DNA from: Actinokineospora baliensis
GTDB taxonomy: Bacteria; Actinomycetota; Actinomycetes; Mycobacteriales; Pseudonocardiaceae
Length of the DNA: 64,000 nt
Reading direction: 5' to 3'
Assembly: GCF_016907695.1 (NCBI RefSeq)
Contig: NZ_JAFBCK010000001.1
Coordinates: forward strand, 6,002,001-6,066,000
The translations under genes and the position numbers were made by a program. The notes under the pieces were generated by a model. The model did not search any database. It saw nothing but the letters and a program-made list of their open reading frames with translations, and was not told where the DNA came from. This document shows positions 60,909 to 64,000 of this stretch, piece by piece (position 1 is the stretch's first letter; each line of letters begins with the position of its first letter).

Positions 60909-61558
60909 GCATTTCCGTGTTCGTGCTCGACGACCACGAGGTGGTCAGGCGGGGGCTGCGGCAACTGCTGGAGGTCGAGCCGGACATCGAGGTGGTCGGT
61001 GAGGCGGCGACCGCGGCGCAGGCGCTGGCCAGGATCCCGGCGGTGCGGCCCAGGGTGGCCATCCTGGACGTGCGGCTGCCCGACGGCGAGGGCGTGTCGG
61101 TGTGCCGGGACGTGCGGTCCTCGGTGGAGCCGCCGCCAGCGTGCCTGATGCTCACCTCGTTCTCCGACGACGAGGCGCTCTTCGGCGCGATCATGGCTGG
61201 CGCGGCCGGGTACATGCTCAAGCAGGTCAGCGGGGACGACCTGGTGTCGGCGGTGCGCACCCTGGCCGGGGGCGGGTCGCTGCTCGACGCCGGGGTGACC
61301 GCGACGGTGCTGGACCGGTTGCGCGCCGGGCGGGTCGAGGACCCCAGGTACGCGACGCTGAGCCCGCAGGAGCGCAAGATCCTGGACCTGATCGCCGAGG
61401 GCATGACCAACCGGCAGATCGCGGGCGCGCTGTACCTGGCGGAGAAGACGGTCAAGAACTACGTCTCCACGCTGCTGCACAAGCTCGGTTTCGACCGGCG
61501 CACCGAGGCGGCGGTGTACGCGACCCGACTGCACCGCGGGCTGGGCCAGGACCGCTGA
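60905..61558 (+). CDS. devR: DevR/DosR-like response regulator (NarL family)
   Basis: 217 residues, same length as M. tuberculosis DevR. Receiver domain (about 4-122; VFVLDDHEVVRRGL, acceptor Asp in ILDVRLPDGEG, LKQVSGDDL) and LuxR-type HTH (about 148-210) with the recognition helix EKTVKNYVSTLLHKLG, matching the DNA-contacting residues of DevR. The ATG overlaps the devS stop (ATGA at 60905-60908). It likely controls hypoxia/NO genes elsewhere on the chromosome; no DevR box was seen in this window. Confidence 0.9.
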   Translation: MSISVFVLDDHEVVRRGLRQLLEVEPDIEVVGEAATAAQALARIPAVRPRVAILDVRLPDGEGVSVCRDVRSSVEPPPACLMLTSFSDDEALFGAIMAGAAGYMLKQVSGDDLVSAVRTLAGGGSLLDAGVTATVLDRLRAGRVEDPRYATLSPQERKILDLIAEGMTNRQIAGALYLAEKTVKNYVSTLLHKLGFDRRTEAAVYATRLHRGLGQDR

Positions 61559-61698
61559 CCCGTGCCCCTGGCGGGTCCGGCGTGTCACCGGGTCGGCCGG
61601 AACTACGGGCGGTAACGTCGCGGGGGTCCAGCGCTATACCGCATGCAGGAGACGGGGACGCGACCGGGGGTGTCCGCCGCGGAGTGGAAGGGGCGCCC

Positions 61699-62907
61699 GT
61701 GCCGCACACCCTGGTGCCGCTGCCCTCGCCACCCCGTCCGGGACACGTACCTGAGGTGTGCCTGGTGGCGGGCGACGCGGCGGCCGCGGTGAAGGTGGCG
61801 CCGCTGGCGGCGGCGATGCGGGCGCGCAAGCGGGTCCGGCCGGTGCTGCTGGCCTGCGGCGACCAGGCGCGCGCGGCGGCGGAAGTGCTGTCCGGCTTCG
61901 GTTTGGCCATCGACGTGCTGGTGGAGCTGGCCCGCGACGGCCAGCCGACGACCTGCGCCGCGGCCCAGTTGCTCACCGGTCTCGACCACGCCTTCGCCGA
62001 CCGCCCACCGGACGCGGTGGTCGTGCAGGGTGATTCGGCGACGGCGTTCAGCGCGGCCATGGCGGCGTTCTGGCGGCAGGTCCCGGTGGTGCACCTGGAC
62101 GCCGGGGTGCGCTCGTTCGACCTGACGGCGCCGTTCCCGCAGGAGGGCCACCGCCGGTTGATCGCCCAGGTGTCGTCGCTGCACCTGGCCGCGACGCCGG
62201 ACGCGTCGGCGAACCTGGCCCAGGAGTCGCACGGCGGCCCCAAGGTGGTGACGGTCGGCAGCACGGCGGTGGACGCCGGGTTCGACGCGCTCGACCGGTA
62301 TGTGCGGCACAACGACGAGCGCGTGCAGGCGGTGGAGAACGCGGTGGTGGCCGGGGAGGTCCGGCTTGCGCTGGTGGTGCTCGACGAGGCGCGGGTGCCA
62401 GACGAGCGGGCGGCCCAGGTGCTGCACGGGATCGCGGACCTGGTGCTGGCGTGCCCTGACTTGGAGGTCGTGCTCCCGGTCGCGCGCGGCGCGCTGCGCC
62501 ACCTCGCCTACGACATGCTCGGCCGGTTGGTGCGGGTGACGATCACCGACCCGCTGCCGCAGCCGGAACTGGTGTGCCTGCTGTCGGTCTCCGCCGCGGT
62601 GGTCACCGATTCCGCGACCCTCGCCGAGCAGGCCCCCAGCTTCGGCGTTCCGGCCTTGGTGCTCGGCGGTGAACCGGGTACCTGGAGCGAGCCGCCCGCG
62701 CTCGGCCACCCCTGGACCGCGGGGCCGGATCGGGCCGCGATCGCCCGTATAGCCGAGAAACTCGTCCTCACCCACGTGGAACGCCGCTGCGCCACCCCGA
62801 CCGACAACCCCTTCGGCGACGGCTTCGCGGCCGTCCGCTGCGAACAGGCCGTCCAGTGGCTCTTGGGCCTGCGCGACCGCCCGTCCGAGTTCGCGCCCCG
62901 CCCTTGA
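61699..62907 (+). CDS. UDP-N-acetylglucosamine 2-epimerase-like protein
   Basis: 402 residues, GT-B-like fold of the WecB family: VQGDSATAFSAAMAAFWRQVPVVHLDAGVRS (VHGDT / HVEAGLRT in the family), FPQEGHRRLIAQVSSLHLAATPDA, then VGSTAVDAG and a C-terminal VTDSATLAEQAPSFGVPALVLG. Family enzymes interconvert UDP-GlcNAc and UDP-ManNAc for cell-wall or capsule sugars. The HLDAG variant of HVEAG changes one conserved acid Glu to Asp, so activity should be tested. The GTG at 61699 has GGAAGGGG five bases upstream. The next gene overlaps its stop. Confidence 0.8.
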   Translation: MPHTLVPLPSPPRPGHVPEVCLVAGDAAAAVKVAPLAAAMRARKRVRPVLLACGDQARAAAEVLSGFGLAIDVLVELARDGQPTTCAAAQLLTGLDHAFADRPPDAVVVQGDSATAFSAAMAAFWRQVPVVHLDAGVRSFDLTAPFPQEGHRRLIAQVSSLHLAATPDASANLAQESHGGPKVVTVGSTAVDAGFDALDRYVRHNDERVQAVENAVVAGEVRLALVVLDEARVPDERAAQVLHGIADLVLACPDLEVVLPVARGALRHLAYDMLGRLVRVTITDPLPQPELVCLLSVSAAVVTDSATLAEQAPSFGVPALVLGGEPGTWSEPPALGHPWTAGPDRAAIARIAEKLVLTHVERRCATPTDNPFGDGFAAVRCEQAVQWLLGLRDRPSEFAPRP

Positions 62908-64000
62908 GCGGTGTCGGGACCCGCACGCAGCCGGGAGCACGTTGGGTCGCCGCGTTCAGCCTCGCGACGGCGGCGGTCTTCATCGGGTGGTACGGGCCGC
63001 TGCAGATCCTGCTGGCCAAGCAGGCCGATCTCGTGGACCCGGCGAGCAAGGAGCACGTGCTCGCCCTCGTCGCGGGGGTCGGTGCCGCGTGTTCGATGGT
63101 CGCGAACCCGTTGTGGGGTGCGCTGTCGGACCGGTCCCGCCGCAGGATCCCCTGGGTCGTCGGTGGTGCGGTCGCCGGGGCGGGCGGGCTGCTCGTGTTG
63201 GCCAGCGCCACGAGCACCGGTGCGATGATCGGCGGGTGGGCGGTGGTCCAGGTCGCGCTCAACGCCCCGTTCGCCGCGCTCAGCGCGGTCATCCCAGACC
63301 AGGTCCCGGCCGAGCGCCGCGGCACCGTCGGCGGCTGGTTCGGCCTCGCGCAGACCATCGGGATCATGGCGGGCACCGGGCTGGCGTTGACCGGCGGGAC
63401 CGTCGTCGGCGGGTACACCGCCTGCGCGGTCGCGGTGGTCCTCGGGGCCATCCCGTTCGCCCTCGTCGCCACCGACGACGTGCCGGAGCGGCGGTCGACC
63501 CGGTCGCCGGTCACGCCGGACTTCCGGTGGGCGTGGGTGACCCGGTTCCTGATCAACCTCGGCAACGGCCTGACCCTGCTCTACCTGCTGTACTACCTCA
63601 AGGACGAGGTCGGCGTCGCGGACCCGGAGTCGGGCGTCTTCCTGCTGACCGCGATCTACGCCGTCGCGCTGCTGACGACGGTGCTCACCGGTGGCGTGCT
63701 GTCGGACCGGGTCGGCAAGCGGCGGGTCTTCGTCTGCGCGGCCGGGGTGGTGATGGCGGGGGCGGCGATGCTGCTCGCGGTGTGGCCGACCTGGCCGGGG
63801 GCGGTCACCGCTGCGGTCGTGCTCGGCATCGGGTTCGGCGCCTACACCTCGGTGGACTTCGCGTTGATCACCGAGGTGTTGCCCGCGGCGGCCGACCGGG
63901 GGAAGGATCTGGGGGTGATCAACGTGGCCAACGCGCTCCCCCAGGTGCTCGCGCCCGTGGTCGCCGCGCCGATCGTCGCGGGCGGCGGCTACCCCGCGCT
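62904..64000 (+). CDS. MFS transporter (3' end beyond the window)
   Basis: At least 365 residues, running off the right edge. The TTG at 62904 overlaps the TGA of the epimerase-like gene (TTGA). About ten membrane helices are visible; loop 2-3 carries the MFS motif as NPLWGALSDRSRRRIPW and the central repeat as GVLSDRVGKRRVF. The family exports or imports small solutes with proton coupling. Pairing with a sugar epimerase-like gene could suggest a sugar or glycan precursor, but the substrate is unknown. Confidence 0.8.
   Translation, partial: MSGVGTRTQPGARWVAAFSLATAAVFIGWYGPLQILLAKQADLVDPASKEHVLALVAGVGAACSMVANPLWGALSDRSRRRIPWVVGGAVAGAGGLLVLASATSTGAMIGGWAVVQVALNAPFAALSAVIPDQVPAERRGTVGGWFGLAQTIGIMAGTGLALTGGTVVGGYTACAVAVVLGAIPFALVATDDVPERRSTRSPVTPDFRWAWVTRFLINLGNGLTLLYLLYYLKDEVGVADPESGVFLLTAIYAVALLTTVLTGGVLSDRVGKRRVFVCAAGVVMAGAAMLLAVWPTWPGAVTAAVVLGIGFGAYTSVDFALITEVLPAAADRGKDLGVINVANALPQVLAPVVAAPIVAGGGYPA

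Overview
The window is high-GC DNA with GTG/TTG starts, many 4-base start/stop overlaps (ATGA, GTGA, TTGA) and several probable leaderless promoters. Its gene content includes a one-polypeptide FO synthase (FbiC), a DevS/DevR pair, DUF6230/DUF6114 genes, MMPL exporter and CbtAB under cobalamin control. This points to an actinobacterium, probably of the Pseudonocardiales; that placement is inference. No transposase, phage gene, CRISPR array, tRNA or rRNA was seen.

Layout. 1-1055: tail of a membrane protein, then a gene-free stretch with two copies of a 130-bp repeat carrying a hairpin and DnaA-box-like sites. 1056-4311 (minus): three-gene phosphorelay (RsbU-like phosphatase with receiver, CHASE3 histidine kinase, CheY-like regulator). 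4419-7233 (minus): ACC deaminase and small genes of unknown function. 7404-8803 (plus): AlkB-like dioxygenase, a repeat-rich gap and a small winged-helix protein. 8826-17825: an OmpR-type two-component system, a Gly/Met-rich anchored protein, and a GT39 / GT2-GtrA / GT39 glycosyltransferase set. Four of the promoters here carry the same 11-bp-phased CACAG repeat, so this block looks like one self-contained regulon. 17914-30582: housekeeping and metabolic genes (STAS protein, phosphoribosyltransferase, MMPL exporter, NudC, an SDR plus two acyl-CoA dehydrogenases, pirin, VOC protein, WrbA with a divergent MarR repressor, DeoR regulator divergent from a ROK kinase). 30618-33536 (minus): a membrane-anchored NACHT NTPase with a compositional break inside the gene, a candidate immune protein. 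33612-37308 (minus): fbiC, DoxX-like, hemerythrin.

37446-57859 is mostly aerobic cobalamin biosynthesis and cobalt uptake. It holds cobN (minus, riboswitch), cobG-cobH-cobIJ (plus), cobL-cobM-cobK followed by a translationally coupled SNF2 helicase (minus), a ChlI/ChlD-type chelatase with cobO and cobB (plus, riboswitch), and cbtB-cbtA (minus, riboswitch). Between the last two lie DUF6114/DUF6230 genes and a signal peptidase. 58076-64000 (plus): a histidine-phosphatase-fold protein with an altered RHG motif, a DevS-like heme/GAF kinase with DevR, a UDP-GlcNAc 2-epimerase-like protein, and a truncated MFS transporter.

The most unusual points are: (i) the four matching CACAG operators around the glycosyltransferase locus; (ii) three genes (a histidine kinase, cobN, cobB) followed by partial copies of their own 3' ends, the cobN copy differing almost only at synonymous positions; (iii) the chimeric-looking NACHT gene; (iv) an SNF2 helicase inside a cobalamin operon. 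All coordinates and starts were read by eye; nothing was searched or computed.
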